Shown one piece after another: positions 41,589-51,671 of a stretch of 64,000 nt of DNA. Source of the DNA: Cyanobium gracile PCC 6307 (GTDB taxonomy: Bacteria; Cyanobacteriota; Cyanobacteriia; PCC-6307; Cyanobiaceae); NCBI RefSeq assembly GCF_000316515.1, contig NC_019675.1, forward strand, positions 1,107,964 to 1,171,963, in the 5' to 3' direction. The position numbers and the translations under genes are program-made. Position 1 is the stretch's first letter; every line of letters begins with the position of its first letter. The notes beneath the pieces were generated by a model, which was not told the origin of the DNA, did not search any database, and saw only the letters and a list, made by a program, of their open reading frames with translations.

Positions 41589-41682
41589 GGGTAGGGATCG
41601 GTGTGGTCCCAGTTAAGCCAGCGGGGGAGGGCGGCCGGGGATGGGACACTGGGAGCCCACGAGCCCGACGGGGGAGCCGCGC

Positions 41683-42929
<1,247 letters not shown>

Positions 42930-42933
<4 letters not shown>

Positions 42934-43280
42934 ACGGGGTCCAGCACCACCTGCTGCTCTGCGCCACCCCCACCAAGGCGCTCTGCGGCGATCCGGCCGT
43001 GGGTACGGCGAGCTGGAACCGGCTCAAACAGCTGGTGCGGGACCTGGGGCTGGAGGACCCCGCCCGGCCCCAGGGAGTGGTGCTTCGCACCAAGGCCGAC
43101 TGCCTGCGCGTCTGCTGCCAGGGGCCGGTGCTGCTCCTCTGGCCGGAGGGGATCACCTACGGGGGCGTCACCCCCGAGCGGATCGAGCGGATCGTGCATG
43201 AGCACGTGGTCGGCGGGGTGCCGATCGAGGAATGGATCGTGCGGCGCACCCCCTTCAGCCGTCCCCTTCCCCCCGGCTGA
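42930..43280 (+). CDS. thioredoxin-like [2Fe-2S] ferredoxin
   Basis: 116 residues. The four Cys ligands fit thioredoxin-fold ferredoxins: C11 and C19 in [15 protein letters not shown], then two in [19 protein letters not shown], followed by [20 protein letters not shown]. These small electron carriers are common beside MEP pathway genes; MEP enzymes downstream of Dxr do need ferredoxin, so co-expression makes sense, but partnership is inference. The GTG start overlaps the dxr stop. The 3' end overlaps the convergent hydrolase by 26 bases. Confidence 0.85.
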
Positions 43281-44289
43281 GGCGGCGCAGCCAGGCCACC
43301 GCCAGCCGGTCGGCCCAGCAGGCGGCGGGCCCGTCGCCGGGGGCATGGAAGCCGTTGTGGCCGCCCCTGGGCGTGATCACGATCCGGGGCGCCAGCCGGG
43401 GCGCCGCGAGGTTCTCGCCGCTGGTGGCGGCCGCCAGGTGGCGCAGCGGTCCGACCGGGACCCAGGGGTCGTCGCCGGCATGGAGCAGCAGGGTGGGGGG
43501 CAGGGGCCGGCCCGCGATCAGGGGCGCTAGGGGGCTGGCGGCGTCGTAGTAGGCGGCCACCGAGGCGAAACCCCAGCGCGGGGCGGTGATAGCCGCATCG
43601 AAGGCCCGGATCGTGCGGGCCCGACCGGGCCCCGCCAGCGCCCGGCGTTCAGCCTCCTGCAGCCCGCCCGGATCGGCCAGGGTCTGCTCCCGCAGGCGCT
43701 GCATCAGCCAGCGCTGGTACACCCGGTTGCGGCGGCGCTCGAACTGGACGGCGCAGACATGGAGATCCAGCGGGCTGCTGACGCAGACCAGGCCATCGAA
43801 CGCCAGCCCCGCCAGGCTGCCGTTGAGCAGCACCGTGCCGCCCAGGGAGATGCCGGCGCCGAACAGGGGCCGGTCGGCGGCCAGCTGCCGGGCCAGGGCC
43901 ACGGCAGGACGCAGATCCTCGCTGCAGCAGGCGCAGTAGGTGCCCCGGGCGAGCGGCCGACCCCGGCCGGCCCCCCGCAGGTTGAGCCGCAGCACGGCGA
44001 ACCCCTCGGCAACCAGGGCCAGGGCCAGCCGGCGCGGGCCGGGGCCGTCGCTGGAGCCCCCCAGCCCATGCAGCACCAGCACCAGGGCGGCCGGCTCAGC
44101 GCCGGCGGGGCGGTCCAGCAGCCCCATCAGCTGACCGCCATCAGCCAGGGGGATGGTCAGCGGCTCGGCGTGATCAGGGGGGAAGCGCAGGGGACGCAGG
44201 GTGTCCCGCAGGGTCTGCAGATCCCCCCCGATCCAGGGGGAGCGCTGGCGGAAGGGGGCCAGGCCGAGGTGGTCGGGGAGCTGGGACAC
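43255..44289 (-). CDS. alpha/beta hydrolase, YheT-like
   Basis: 344 residues. ALVLVLHGLGGSSDGPGPRR then FAVLRLNLRGAGRG is the start of the YheT/EMB8 hydrolase group. The nucleophile is Ser in GAGISLGGTVLL; the acid is Asp in LLHAGDDPWVP and the His is in GGHNGF, so the catalytic triad is complete. Substrate unknown; relatives act on esters or lipids. The start is GTG 44289. pntB ends 17 bases upstream on the same strand. Confidence 0.88.
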   Translation of the reverse strand: MSQLPDHLGLAPFRQRSPWIGGDLQTLRDTLRPLRFPPDHAEPLTIPLADGGQLMGLLDRPAGAEPAALVLVLHGLGGSSDGPGPRRLALALVAEGFAVLRLNLRGAGRGRPLARGTYCACCSEDLRPAVALARQLAADRPLFGAGISLGGTVLLNGSLAGLAFDGLVCVSSPLDLHVCAVQFERRRNRVYQRWLMQRLREQTLADPGGLQEAERRALAGPGRARTIRAFDAAITAPRWGFASVAAYYDAASPLAPLIAGRPLPPTLLLHAGDDPWVPVGPLRHLAAATSGENLAAPRLAPRIVITPRGGHNGFHAPGDGPAACWADRLAVAWLRRLSRGEGDG

Positions 44290-44305
44290 GGCACGGGCCC
44301 CAGGG

Positions 44306-45736
44306 TCAGGCCGCCACCTTCACCTTGCCCACACCCATCGCCCGCAGCTCGCTGAGCAGGCCGTTGAGCACCGCCTTGGCATCCCCGAACACCATGGCGG
44401 TCTGGGGCATCTCGAACAGGGCGTTGTTGATGCCGGCGTAGCCCGCACCGAGGCTGCGCTTGACCACGAACACCTGGCGCGCCTGGTCCACCTCCAGCAC
44501 GGGCATGCCGTACAGGGGGCTGGTGGGGTCGTTCTTGGCCTGGGGATTCACCACGTCGTTGGCCCCCAGCACGATGACCACGTCGGTGCGCGGGAACTCG
44601 GGGTTGACCAGGTCCATCTCCAGCAGCTGCTCGTAGGGAACGTCGGCCTCGGCCAGCAGCACGTTCATGTGGCCGGGCATGCGTCCCGCCACCGGGTGGA
44701 TGGCGTAGCTCACCTCCACCCCATGGCTCTCGAGCAGCTTGGCCAGCTCCCGCAGGGAATGCTGGGCCTGGGCCACGGCCAGGCCGTAGCCCGGCACGAA
44801 CACCACCCGTTCGGCCTGCTCCAGGGCCATGGCGCATTCCTCGGCGCTGCAGCTGGTGATGCGGGTGTAGCCCGCCTCGCTGCCGCCGCCGCCCACGGCG
44901 CCGGCGCTGGCCCCGAGGGCACCGCCGAAGAGCACCGACACCAGGGAGCGGTTCATGGCGGTGCACATCACCTGGGTGAGGATCAGCCCCGCAGCCCCCA
45001 CCATGGCGCCGGCCACGATCAGCAGCTGGCTACCCACCACGAAACCGGCCGCCGCCGCCGCCACCCCGGAATAGGAGTTGAGCAGGGAGATGACCACCGG
45101 CATGTCGGCCCCGCCGATGGGCAGGGTGACGCCGATGCCCAGCAGGGTGGAGCCCCCGATCAGCAGCCACAGGGGCAGGCCGCCCGGATCGCCCGGCAGC
45201 AGCAGGGCCGACACCAGGCAGAGCACCGCCAGGGAGATGTTGACGCCGTGGCGCAGGCGGCTCTGGGTCCAGCCTGGGGTGTCCAGCCAGCCCTGGAGCT
45301 TGGCCATGGCCACGATCGAGCCGCTGAAGGTGATGGCGCCGACGAACACCGACACGGCGATCGACACCAGGGCAACGATGTCGGCGTCACCCGTGTCGAA
45401 GATGGCCACGCCCATGGCCACCAGCAGGGAGGCCATGCCGCCGCAGCCGTTGAACAGGGCCACCGTTTCCGGCATGGCGGTCATCGGCACCCGGCGGGCG
45501 GTGACCAGACCGGCCAGACCCCCGGCGGCGCTGCCGGCGGCGATCCACAGCCAGGCGATCGGATCGGGCCGGATCTGGATCAGCAGGCCGACCACGGCCA
45601 GCCCCATGGCCAGGGCGGCCAGGCCGTTGGCCCCGCGGGCCGAGCTCACCTTGGAGAGGCCCTTGATGCCGAGGGCGAGCAGGAGAACGGCCGCCAGGTC
45701 GATGCCGGCGGCGAAAGCATCCATGGAGAATGTCAT
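44306..45736 (-). CDS. pntB: NAD(P) transhydrogenase subunit beta
   Basis: 476 residues. Integral membrane subunit with eight or nine spans followed by the NADP(H)-binding domain III: VVFVPGYGLAVAQAQHSL, SYAIHPVAGRMPGHMNVLLA and GANDVVNPQAKNDPTSPLYG then VFVVKRSLGAGYAG are diagnostic. With PntA it couples hydride transfer between NADH and NADP+ to proton movement. Last gene of pntA1-pntA2-pntB; its ATG overlaps the previous stop (ATGA). Confidence 0.97.
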   Translation of the reverse strand: MTFSMDAFAAGIDLAAVLLLALGIKGLSKVSSARGANGLAALAMGLAVVGLLIQIRPDPIAWLWIAAGSAAGGLAGLVTARRVPMTAMPETVALFNGCGGMASLLVAMGVAIFDTGDADIVALVSIAVSVFVGAITFSGSIVAMAKLQGWLDTPGWTQSRLRHGVNISLAVLCLVSALLLPGDPGGLPLWLLIGGSTLLGIGVTLPIGGADMPVVISLLNSYSGVAAAAAGFVVGSQLLIVAGAMVGAAGLILTQVMCTAMNRSLVSVLFGGALGASAGAVGGGGSEAGYTRITSCSAEECAMALEQAERVVFVPGYGLAVAQAQHSLRELAKLLESHGVEVSYAIHPVAGRMPGHMNVLLAEADVPYEQLLEMDLVNPEFPRTDVVIVLGANDVVNPQAKNDPTSPLYGMPVLEVDQARQVFVVKRSLGAGYAGINNALFEMPQTAMVFGDAKAVLNGLLSELRAMGVGKVKVAA

Positions 45737-46026
45737 CGGCTGTCGCCTTTGCGGCGGAACATGGCGAGCATGCGATCGGTGACGAGGAAGCCACCGATCA
45801 CGTTGTAGAGGGCGAAGCCCAGGGAGAGGGCTCCGATCACCAGCAGGGCCGTGTTGTCCCCGGCCTGCTGGATGAGGGTGAGGGAGGCAAGCACGGTGAT
45901 GCCGCTGATGGCGTTGGCCCCCGACATCAGGGGGGTGTGCAGGGTGGGGGGCACCTTGCCGATCAGTTCCAGCCCCAGCAGGCTGCCCAGCAGGAGCACC
46001 CAGAGGGACTGCGTCAGGAGGCTCAT
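45733..46026 (-). CDS. pntA2: NAD(P) transhydrogenase alpha subunit, membrane part
   Basis: 97 residues with three membrane spans: LTQSLWVLLLGSLLGLELIG, ANAISGITVLASLTLIQQAG and LVIGALSLGFALYNVIGGFL, ending VTDRMLAMFRRK. VPPTLHTPLMSGANAISG is the conserved loop. In cyanobacteria the alpha subunit is split, and this is the C-terminal (domain II) half. ATGA overlaps join it to both neighbours. Confidence 0.96.
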   Translation of the reverse strand: MSLLTQSLWVLLLGSLLGLELIGKVPPTLHTPLMSGANAISGITVLASLTLIQQAGDNTALLVIGALSLGFALYNVIGGFLVTDRMLAMFRRKGDSR

Positions 46027-47180
46027 GAACGGGCTCCGATGGGGGACAGGCCGGCGGGCTGGACGATGTCGTCCCGGCGGCAGACGCCGGCGTGGGTGAA
46101 GAGGCAGCCGTCGAGGATCGGATCCTCCGGATCCAGCCGGAAGCCGTCCTCCCCGAGCACATGCTCGATGAGGGCGGCGATGTTGCGGGCGTAGAGGGCG
46201 CTGGCGTGGTTGGGCACGGTGCTGGGCAGGCCATCGGCCCCGATCAGCAGCACACCCCGGCGCTCCACCGTGGCCCCGGGGATCGTGCCAAAGCAGTTAC
46301 CCCCCTGGGCCACGGCCAGATCGACGACCACGGCGCCGGGCCGCATGCCGTCGAGCATGGCCTCGCTGATCAGGCGGGGGGCCGGCCGGCCGGGCACCAG
46401 GGCCGTGCAGATCACCATGTCGGCCAGGGCCAGCTGGTCGGCCAGCTGCTGGCGCTGGGCCGCCAGGAACGCCTCGCTGGCCTGGCGGGCGTAGCCCCCC
46501 ACCTCGGCTGGGGCCTCCTCCAGTTCCGGGGGGTCGATGAAGCGCCCGCCGAGGGACTCCACCTGCTCCTTCACCGCCGGCCGCACGTCCGAGACGTAGA
46601 CCACGCCGCCCAGGCGACGGGCGGTGGCCAGGGCCTGCAGACCGGCAACGCCGGCCCCCAGGATCAGCACCCGGGAGGGCTGGATCGTGCCCGCCGCCGT
46701 CATCAGCATCGGCACATAGCGATCGAGGGCCGCCGCCGCCAGCAGCACCGCCTTGTAGCCGGCGATGTTGGCCTGGGAGGAGAGCACATCCATCGATTGG
46801 GCCCGGGTGATCCGCGGCAGCAGCTCGAGGGCGATGGCCGAGGCCCGCCGGTCGTTGAGGGTGTCGACCAGGTCCGTGGCGCCGTAGGGGGCCAGCAGCC
46901 CCACCAGGAGGGCCCCGGCCTGGAGGCGGGCCAGCGCCTCCGGACGCGGGGGCTGGACGCAGAGCACGGCATTGGCCGTCTCCCAGTCCCTGGCCTCCCC
47001 GTCCCACAGCGCGGCGCCCACGGCGGCGTAGTCGGCGTCCAGGAAGCCGGCCGCCTGGCCAGCCCCCCGCTCCACCTGCAGGGTCGCCCCCTTGGCCACC
47101 AGCCGCCTGACCGTCTCGGGGGTCGCGGCGACCCTCCGCTCACCGGGAGCCGTCTCCCTGGGAATCAGCAATTTGACCAA
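46023..47180 (-). CDS. pntA1: NAD(P) transhydrogenase alpha subunit, NAD(H)-binding part
   Basis: 385 residues. Soluble domain I: KLLIPRETAPGERRVAATPE, the LPRITRAQSMDVLSSQANIA block and the Rossmann loop VLILGAGVAGLQALATARRL then VYVSDVRPAVKEQ. It binds NADH next to PntB domain III. TTG 47180 (MVKLLIPRE) is chosen because homology begins there; the longer frame upstream is antisense to the helicase promoter region. First gene of the operon. Confidence 0.95.
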   Translation of the reverse strand: MVKLLIPRETAPGERRVAATPETVRRLVAKGATLQVERGAGQAAGFLDADYAAVGAALWDGEARDWETANAVLCVQPPRPEALARLQAGALLVGLLAPYGATDLVDTLNDRRASAIALELLPRITRAQSMDVLSSQANIAGYKAVLLAAAALDRYVPMLMTAAGTIQPSRVLILGAGVAGLQALATARRLGGVVYVSDVRPAVKEQVESLGGRFIDPPELEEAPAEVGGYARQASEAFLAAQRQQLADQLALADMVICTALVPGRPAPRLISEAMLDGMRPGAVVVDLAVAQGGNCFGTIPGATVERRGVLLIGADGLPSTVPNHASALYARNIAALIEHVLGEDGFRLDPEDPILDGCLFTHAGVCRRDDIVQPAGLSPIGARS

Positions 47181-47296
47181 CGCCAGGCCACCCACACTTC
47201 TTCCGCGATAGACAGACCCGCCGGTGACGGCAAGCAAGCGGACGCCAATGTGCGGACACGCCCACCCGGACCTGGACGGCCCAGCAGAATCGTGGA

Positions 47297-48778
47297 ATGG
47301 CGCCACCGTCCTTCGATCTGGGTCTGCGCCGCCATGCCGGGGCTCCCGGCCCCTCCCCATCCTCCGGCGGCCCCGAACCGCGGGCCTGGCAGCGGCGCCT
47401 GATCCAGCTGCTCCGGGCCCGGCTCGTGGCGGCCAACCCCGGCGGCCAGGACGTGCTCCTCCACGCCGGGCCCGGTGCCGGCAAGACCCTGGGGGCCCTG
47501 CTCGCCTTCCGACAGCTGCAGCGGGAAGGGCGGCTGGAGCGGTTCGTGGTCTTCTCCCACCGCAGCGCCATCGGCCGCCAGTGGGTCAACGCCGCCGCCC
47601 GCCTCGGCCTGGACCTGCGGGAGTGGGACGCCCCGGGGGGTGCCCCCCCGCCCGCCGCCGGCCAGGGGCTGCTGCTGAGCTACCAGGGGGCGGCCCTGCA
47701 CCGCCATCGCCTGGAGGGGGAGCTGGGCCGCCTGCTGGCGGGCCGGCCCTGGCTGGCGATCGCCGACGAAGTGCACCACCTGGGCCTCGATCCCCTGGAG
47801 CCGGAGGCCACGGCCTGGGGCCACGCCTTCAGCAGCCTCAGCGGGGGCGCGCGGCTGCGGCTGGGGCTGACCGGCACCCCCTTCCGTGCCGACAACCTGG
47901 GATTCTGCGCCGCTCGCCGGATCCGGATGCACGACCAGGACGGGCCGGCCGAGCGGATCATCCCGGACCTCTGCGTCGAGCCCCGGGCCCTGATCGCCGC
48001 CGGCGACGTGCGGCCCCTGGAGTTCCGCTTTCAGGACGGCTGGGTGGAACACGGTCGCCCGGAGGACGGCCACGAACGCGAGACGTCCCCCCTGTCGGCG
48101 GAGCAGCGGGAGAGCTGGCGGGCCCGCAACCTGCGTCGGGCCATCCGGCCAGGGGATCGGGGCGGGATCGCCCTGCGGCTGCTGCTCCAGGCCCGCCGCC
48201 GCCTGGAGCGGGTGCGGCTGGAGCACCCGGGGGCCGGCGGGCTGGTGGTGGCCCGCGACATCGGCCACGCCGGCACCATCGCCGACCTGCTGGCCCAGGA
48301 GGGGGACAGGGTGCACCTGGTCCACTCCCAGGATCCCGAGGCGGCCCAGCACCTGGCGGCGTTCCAGGCCGGGGAGGCCGACTGGCTGGTGAGCATCGAC
48401 ATGTGCGCCGAAGGCTTCGATGCGCCGCGGCTGCGGGTGGTGGCTTACCTCACCACCGTGGTCACCCGCAGCCGCTTCGTGCAGGCGATCACCAGGGCCG
48501 TGCGCATGGACGGGGATCGCTCCGGTCAGGAATCCATCCCACGGCGGCCGTCCTATGTGTTCGCACCGGCCGATCCCCTGCTGATCGGCTACGCCCGGGG
48601 CTGGACGGTGAGCGAGCCCTACGTGATCCGCCCACGCCCGCCGGCGCTGGCCACCGCCGGGGGCAGCGCGCCGGGCAGCGACGAGCGCCTGCCGCTGCAG
48701 GCCCTGGCGGATGATGCCGGGCGCATGATCAGCGTCAGCGGTCCGGTGCTGCCGAACATCCGGCGCCGATCGGCCTGA
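47297..48778 (+). CDS. superfamily 2 helicase-like ATPase
   Basis: 493 residues. Motif I is GPGAGKT (in LLHAGPGAGKTLGALLAFRQ), motif Ia FVVFSHRSAIGRQW, motif II DEVHH, motif III LTGTPFRADNLG, and motif VI QAITRAVRM preceded by SIDMCAEGFDAPRLRVVAYL. Both RecA-like domains are present but no nuclease or zinc domain is seen. Such DEAD/DEAH proteins act on DNA or RNA in repair or defence; the substrate is not evident. It is divergent from pntA1 with about 116 bases between starts. Confidence 0.85.
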   Translation: MAPPSFDLGLRRHAGAPGPSPSSGGPEPRAWQRRLIQLLRARLVAANPGGQDVLLHAGPGAGKTLGALLAFRQLQREGRLERFVVFSHRSAIGRQWVNAAARLGLDLREWDAPGGAPPPAAGQGLLLSYQGAALHRHRLEGELGRLLAGRPWLAIADEVHHLGLDPLEPEATAWGHAFSSLSGGARLRLGLTGTPFRADNLGFCAARRIRMHDQDGPAERIIPDLCVEPRALIAAGDVRPLEFRFQDGWVEHGRPEDGHERETSPLSAEQRESWRARNLRRAIRPGDRGGIALRLLLQARRRLERVRLEHPGAGGLVVARDIGHAGTIADLLAQEGDRVHLVHSQDPEAAQHLAAFQAGEADWLVSIDMCAEGFDAPRLRVVAYLTTVVTRSRFVQAITRAVRMDGDRSGQESIPRRPSYVFAPADPLLIGYARGWTVSEPYVIRPRPPALATAGGSAPGSDERLPLQALADDAGRMISVSGPVLPNIRRRSA

Positions 48779-48916
48779 CGCCGCGGATCGGCTTCCATTT
48801 GGCTTCGATTCGCCTGTTGCAGCCAGGTTTCCTGCAACGATGTGACAACCAACACCGTCGTTGCGCCCACGAGCCGCCAACGTGGGCACCACAGGACATC
48901 CACCGAGATCACCCCG

Positions 48917-49207
48917 ATGGACAGGCCACGAGACGACGCCAGCGATCACGACAGTTCTTCCGATACCCCCCTCGATGCGGCCGTGCATCGTCGTCTGACC
49001 GTCGCCGTCTGCTGGGCCTTGGCTCGGCGTGCCGCCCTCGACGGCCGCGAACTCTTCGAGGACAGCTACGCCATCAACGAGGAGTTCCGTGAATGGCTCC
49101 TCACCCTCGAGGACCACCCCGAGCTGCTGCAGGCCAATGTGCTCATGGTGCCGAGGGACCTGCACCTCGGCCGCCGTCCGGAAACGGACGGACTGCTGGA
49201 AATCTGA
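48917..49207 (+). CDS. hypothetical protein, 96 aa
   Basis: An acidic, Ser/Asp-rich N-terminus (MDRPRDDASDHDSSSDTPLD) is followed by helices (AAVHRRLTVAVCWALARRAA; LFEDSYAINEEFREWLLTLE; HPELLQANVLMVPRDLHLG). Not recognised. ATG 48917 is chosen; an upstream in-frame GTG (48842) would add 25 residues of low-complexity sequence. It ends at a nested inverted repeat facing infA. Confidence 0.6.
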   Translation: MDRPRDDASDHDSSSDTPLDAAVHRRLTVAVCWALARRAALDGRELFEDSYAINEEFREWLLTLEDHPELLQANVLMVPRDLHLGRRPETDGLLEI

Positions 49208-49209
49208 GG

Positions 49210-49270
49210 GTTCTGGAGATCTGAAGTTTCCAGAGCCTTGATCTACCCGGAGCTCTGGAGTCTCCAGAAC
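49210..49270. terminator. nested inverted repeats between convergent genes
   Basis: GTTCTGGAGA (49210-49219) pairs with TCTCCAGAAC (49261-49270); inside, TCCAGAGC (49229-49236) pairs with GCTCTGGA (49252-49259). The TCTGGA/TCCAGA core thus occurs four times. It fills the gap between the 96-residue gene and infA, so a bidirectional terminator is likely, although no T-tract follows. Confidence 0.5.
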
Positions 49271-49284
49271 TCATGTGGCCGGGC

Positions 49285-49554
49285 TCAGCGGCGCCGGGGA
49301 CCGCCCGGACGGTTGCCGCCGGGCCGGGGGCCGGTGGCACCGGCATTGCGTTCCCGGTAAGTGATGCGTCCCCGGGTCAGGTCGTAGGGACTGATCTCGA
49401 CCAGTACCTTGTCACCGGCGAGAAGCTTGATGCGGAACTTGGTGAGCTTGCCCGCCGCCCGGCACAGGCACTGGTGACCGGCAGGCTGCTCGAGGGTGAC
49501 GAGGTAGAACCCGTTGCCCTGCTCCTTTTCGATCACACCGGACGTTTCGATCAT
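49285..49554 (-). CDS. infA: translation initiation factor IF-1 (divergent form)
   Basis: 89 residues. An S1/OB-fold: MIETSGVIEKEQGNGFYLVT, CRAAGKLTKFRIKLLAGDKV, LVEISPYDLTRGRITYRER. The GDKV and SPYDLTRGRI blocks are IF-1 hallmarks. Two differences from textbook IF-1 stand out: a loop with two Cys (HQCLCRAAG) and a 16-residue Gly/Arg/Pro tail (GATGPRPGGNRPGGPRRR). IF-1 sits in the ribosomal A site during initiation. Whether another infA exists elsewhere cannot be seen. ATG 49554 chosen. Confidence 0.88.
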   Translation of the reverse strand: MIETSGVIEKEQGNGFYLVTLEQPAGHQCLCRAAGKLTKFRIKLLAGDKVLVEISPYDLTRGRITYRERNAGATGPRPGGNRPGGPRRR

Positions 49555-49684
49555 GCGGGACGGCTGGCCTGTGGATAACAACAGACCACCAGCTTAGGCG
49601 CCGACCGCGCCCTACCCCAGCTCCCGTCCCACGCCGGCCGTCCTGGAGCGATAGGGTCAGCCCGCCTGTCGCTCCCGGCTCCCC

Positions 49685-49774
49685 ATGATCCTTCCCCCCA
49701 TCGCGATGGATCTGGGCCTGCTGCTGATCTCGATCGGCGTGGTCAACCTCTGGCGGGCACGGGAAAGCTCCTGA
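49685..49774 (+). CDS. possible 29-residue single-span membrane peptide
   Basis: MILPPIAMDLGLLLISIGVV then NLWRARESS: one hydrophobic segment of about 17 residues and a short basic tail, the size and layout of small cytochrome b6f or photosystem subunits. I cannot match it to any named one, and no Shine-Dalgarno sequence precedes it. It stops 12 bases before the pseudouridine synthase GTG on the same strand. Confidence 0.3.
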   Translation: MILPPIAMDLGLLLISIGVVNLWRARESS

Positions 49775-49786
49775 CGGCAGGGGGCG

Positions 49787-50407
49787 GTGAGCACCACCCT
49801 GCTCTTCCATAAGCCCTACGGGGTGCTCAGCCAGTTCCGGCCCGAGCCGGGCAGCGCTTGGAGGACCCTGGGGGATCACATCGATGTTCCCGGCGTCTAC
49901 GCCGCCGGCCGGCTGGATGCGGACAGCGAAGGACTGCTCCTCCTCACCGACGATGGCCGTCTCCAGGCCAGGCTCACCGATCCGGCCCACGGCCACTGGC
50001 GCCGCTATCTGGTGCAGGTGGAGGGAGCCATCACCGAAGCCGCCCTCGACAGACTCCGCCGCGGGGTGATGGTGAAGGGACGCCGCACCCTGCCGGCCCT
50101 GGCCCGGGCGGTGGAGCACCCCGGACTGCCGGAACGGGATCCGCCGATCCGGCACCGCCTGCGGGTGCCGACGGCGTGGCTGGAGGTGGAGCTGCGGGAA
50201 GGGCGCAACCGGCAGGTGCGGCGCATGACCGCGGCGGTGGGCCTGCCCACCCTGCGCCTGGTGCGGACGGCGATCGACCTGATGGATGGGGGCCCACCCC
50301 TCGATCTGGCCGGGCTGGCTGCGGGGGTCTGGCGGCAGGTGAGCTCAGGGGAGCGGGAACGGCTGGCGGCGCTGCTCAGACCGTCAGGGCGTCCTTCAGC
50401 TCCCTGA
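49787..50407 (+). CDS. RsuA/RluE-type pseudouridine synthase
   Basis: 206 residues. LLFHKPYGVLSQFRPEPGS, GRLDADSEGLLLLTDDG with the catalytic Asp (D in RLDADS) and ELREGRNRQVRRMTAAVGLP are the family motifs. The length and lack of an S4 domain fit RluE/RluF-like enzymes that modify 23S rRNA rather than RsuA. GTG 49787 is the only sensible start. The 3' end overlaps the convergent small gene by 32 bases. Confidence 0.9.
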   Translation: MSTTLLFHKPYGVLSQFRPEPGSAWRTLGDHIDVPGVYAAGRLDADSEGLLLLTDDGRLQARLTDPAHGHWRRYLVQVEGAITEAALDRLRRGVMVKGRRTLPALARAVEHPGLPERDPPIRHRLRVPTAWLEVELREGRNRQVRRMTAAVGLPTLRLVRTAIDLMDGGPPLDLAGLAAGVWRQVSSGERERLAALLRPSGRPSAP

Positions 50408-50594
50408 CGGTCTGCAGCTGGCCGTAGTAGTAGTTGGCCCGGGCGCGGCGGTCGGGATCCTCGAGGCTGTCGAAGGCATCAAAACCGAGGGAAGCCCAGA
50501 GCTCGTGGCCGCAGGCACGGGTGAGCTCGGCTATCGCCTCCTCCTCCAGGTTGGCCAGACGCCGCTGCAGGTTCTTGATCTGGGAAATCGCCAT
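50376..50594 (-). CDS. conserved cyanobacterial hypothetical protein, 72 aa
   Basis: Helical: MAISQIKNLQRRLANLEEEA, then IAELTRACGHELWASLGFDA, FDSLEDPDRRARANYYYGQL and TVRELKDALTV. No motif, signal or membrane segment. It appears conserved among picocyanobacteria as far as I recall. ATG 50594 is preferred to an ATG seven codons upstream. Confidence 0.65.
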   Translation of the reverse strand: MAISQIKNLQRRLANLEEEAIAELTRACGHELWASLGFDAFDSLEDPDRRARANYYYGQLQTVRELKDALTV

Positions 50595-50644
50595 GGCCGC
50601 CGCCAAACGCCGCAATAGTACACACGAACTGGCGGGCCGGGGGC

Positions 50645-51607
50645 TCAGAAGGGCAGCTTCTTCTTGGCTTCCTTGTCGAGGTCCGACTCCATCTCCCGCA
50701 GGCGCCGCAGGATCGTGTCGTAATACTCCTTGAGGTAATCCTCCAGGCGGGTGGTCTCGGCTTCATCGAGGCCGAAGGCGGCGTAGCTGGCCTCCATGGG
50801 AGCCGTGAGGGCCTCGCCGCCCCCCACCACCTCAGCGAAGGCGAGGCGCTCGGCCACGTTCAGGCTGGCTTCGAAGAAGCTCGTGATCGCCTGCATCAGC
50901 CGCAGCAGCACCGGCGGCACCCGGAACACCCGGGCCTCACGGCCGCTGTAGCGCTCGCAGAGCTGGGTGATCTCCCCGGTGGTCCAGGCCCGGGGACCGA
51001 CGACGGGGAACGCCTGCCGGACCGTCTCGGGACGCTCCAGGGCGGCCACGGCGAAGCGCGCCACATCCTGGGTGTTCATGTAGGCGATCGGGGTGGGAGC
51101 GCCGCTCACCCAAACGGTTTGGCTCTCCAGCACGGGGATGGCGAACTGGCTGATCAGGCCCTGCATGAAGGCGACGCAGCGCAGGATCGTGTAATCGAGG
51201 TCGGAGGCCTCAAGCCAGTCCTCCGTGCAGGCCTTGATGTCCATGAGCGGCACGCTGCGGTGGCGAGCCGCATCCAGCAGCGAAATGAACACCAGCCGGC
51301 GGAGCCCGGCCCGGCCGCAGGCCGCGAACAGGTTCTGCTTGCCGGCCCAGTCGATGTCGTAGGCACTGCCGCCATCGGTGGCCCTGGCCGTGGCGGCGTC
51401 GATCACCGCCTCCTGGCCCTCGAGGGCGTAATCGAGGCTGTCGGGCTCCAGCAGGTCACCACGGGTGAGGTCGCAGCCCCACTCCTGCAGAAAGGCCGCC
51501 TTGCGGGGCGATCGCACCACGCAGCGCACGACATGGCCCGCATCAAGGGCGCGACGGGCGATCTGGCGACCGAGGGTTCCTGTTCCGCCGATGACAAGAA
51601 CCTTCAT
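50645..51607 (-). CDS. ycf39: Ycf39 (NmrA-like photosystem II assembly factor)
   Basis: 320 residues. MKVLVIGGTGTLGRQIARRA is an NmrA-type Rossmann start, with the missing catalytic Tyr/Lys typical of atypical SDRs. VFISLLDAARHRSVPLMDIK, SDLDYTILRCVAFMQGLISQ and SGREARVFRVPPVLLRLMQA match Ycf39. In Synechocystis Ycf39 forms a complex with high-light-inducible proteins and helps deliver chlorophyll to new D1. petM lies directly upstream on the same strand. ATG 51607 chosen. Confidence 0.92.
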   Translation of the reverse strand: MKVLVIGGTGTLGRQIARRALDAGHVVRCVVRSPRKAAFLQEWGCDLTRGDLLEPDSLDYALEGQEAVIDAATARATDGGSAYDIDWAGKQNLFAACGRAGLRRLVFISLLDAARHRSVPLMDIKACTEDWLEASDLDYTILRCVAFMQGLISQFAIPVLESQTVWVSGAPTPIAYMNTQDVARFAVAALERPETVRQAFPVVGPRAWTTGEITQLCERYSGREARVFRVPPVLLRLMQAITSFFEASLNVAERLAFAEVVGGGEALTAPMEASYAAFGLDEAETTRLEDYLKEYYDTILRRLREMESDLDKEAKKKLPF

Positions 51608-51671
51608 GGACCCCAGCAAAGGAAGCGGGCTGAGCCTAGTGGTGCGTCCGTCGCCGGCGCGATCCGGGGGT

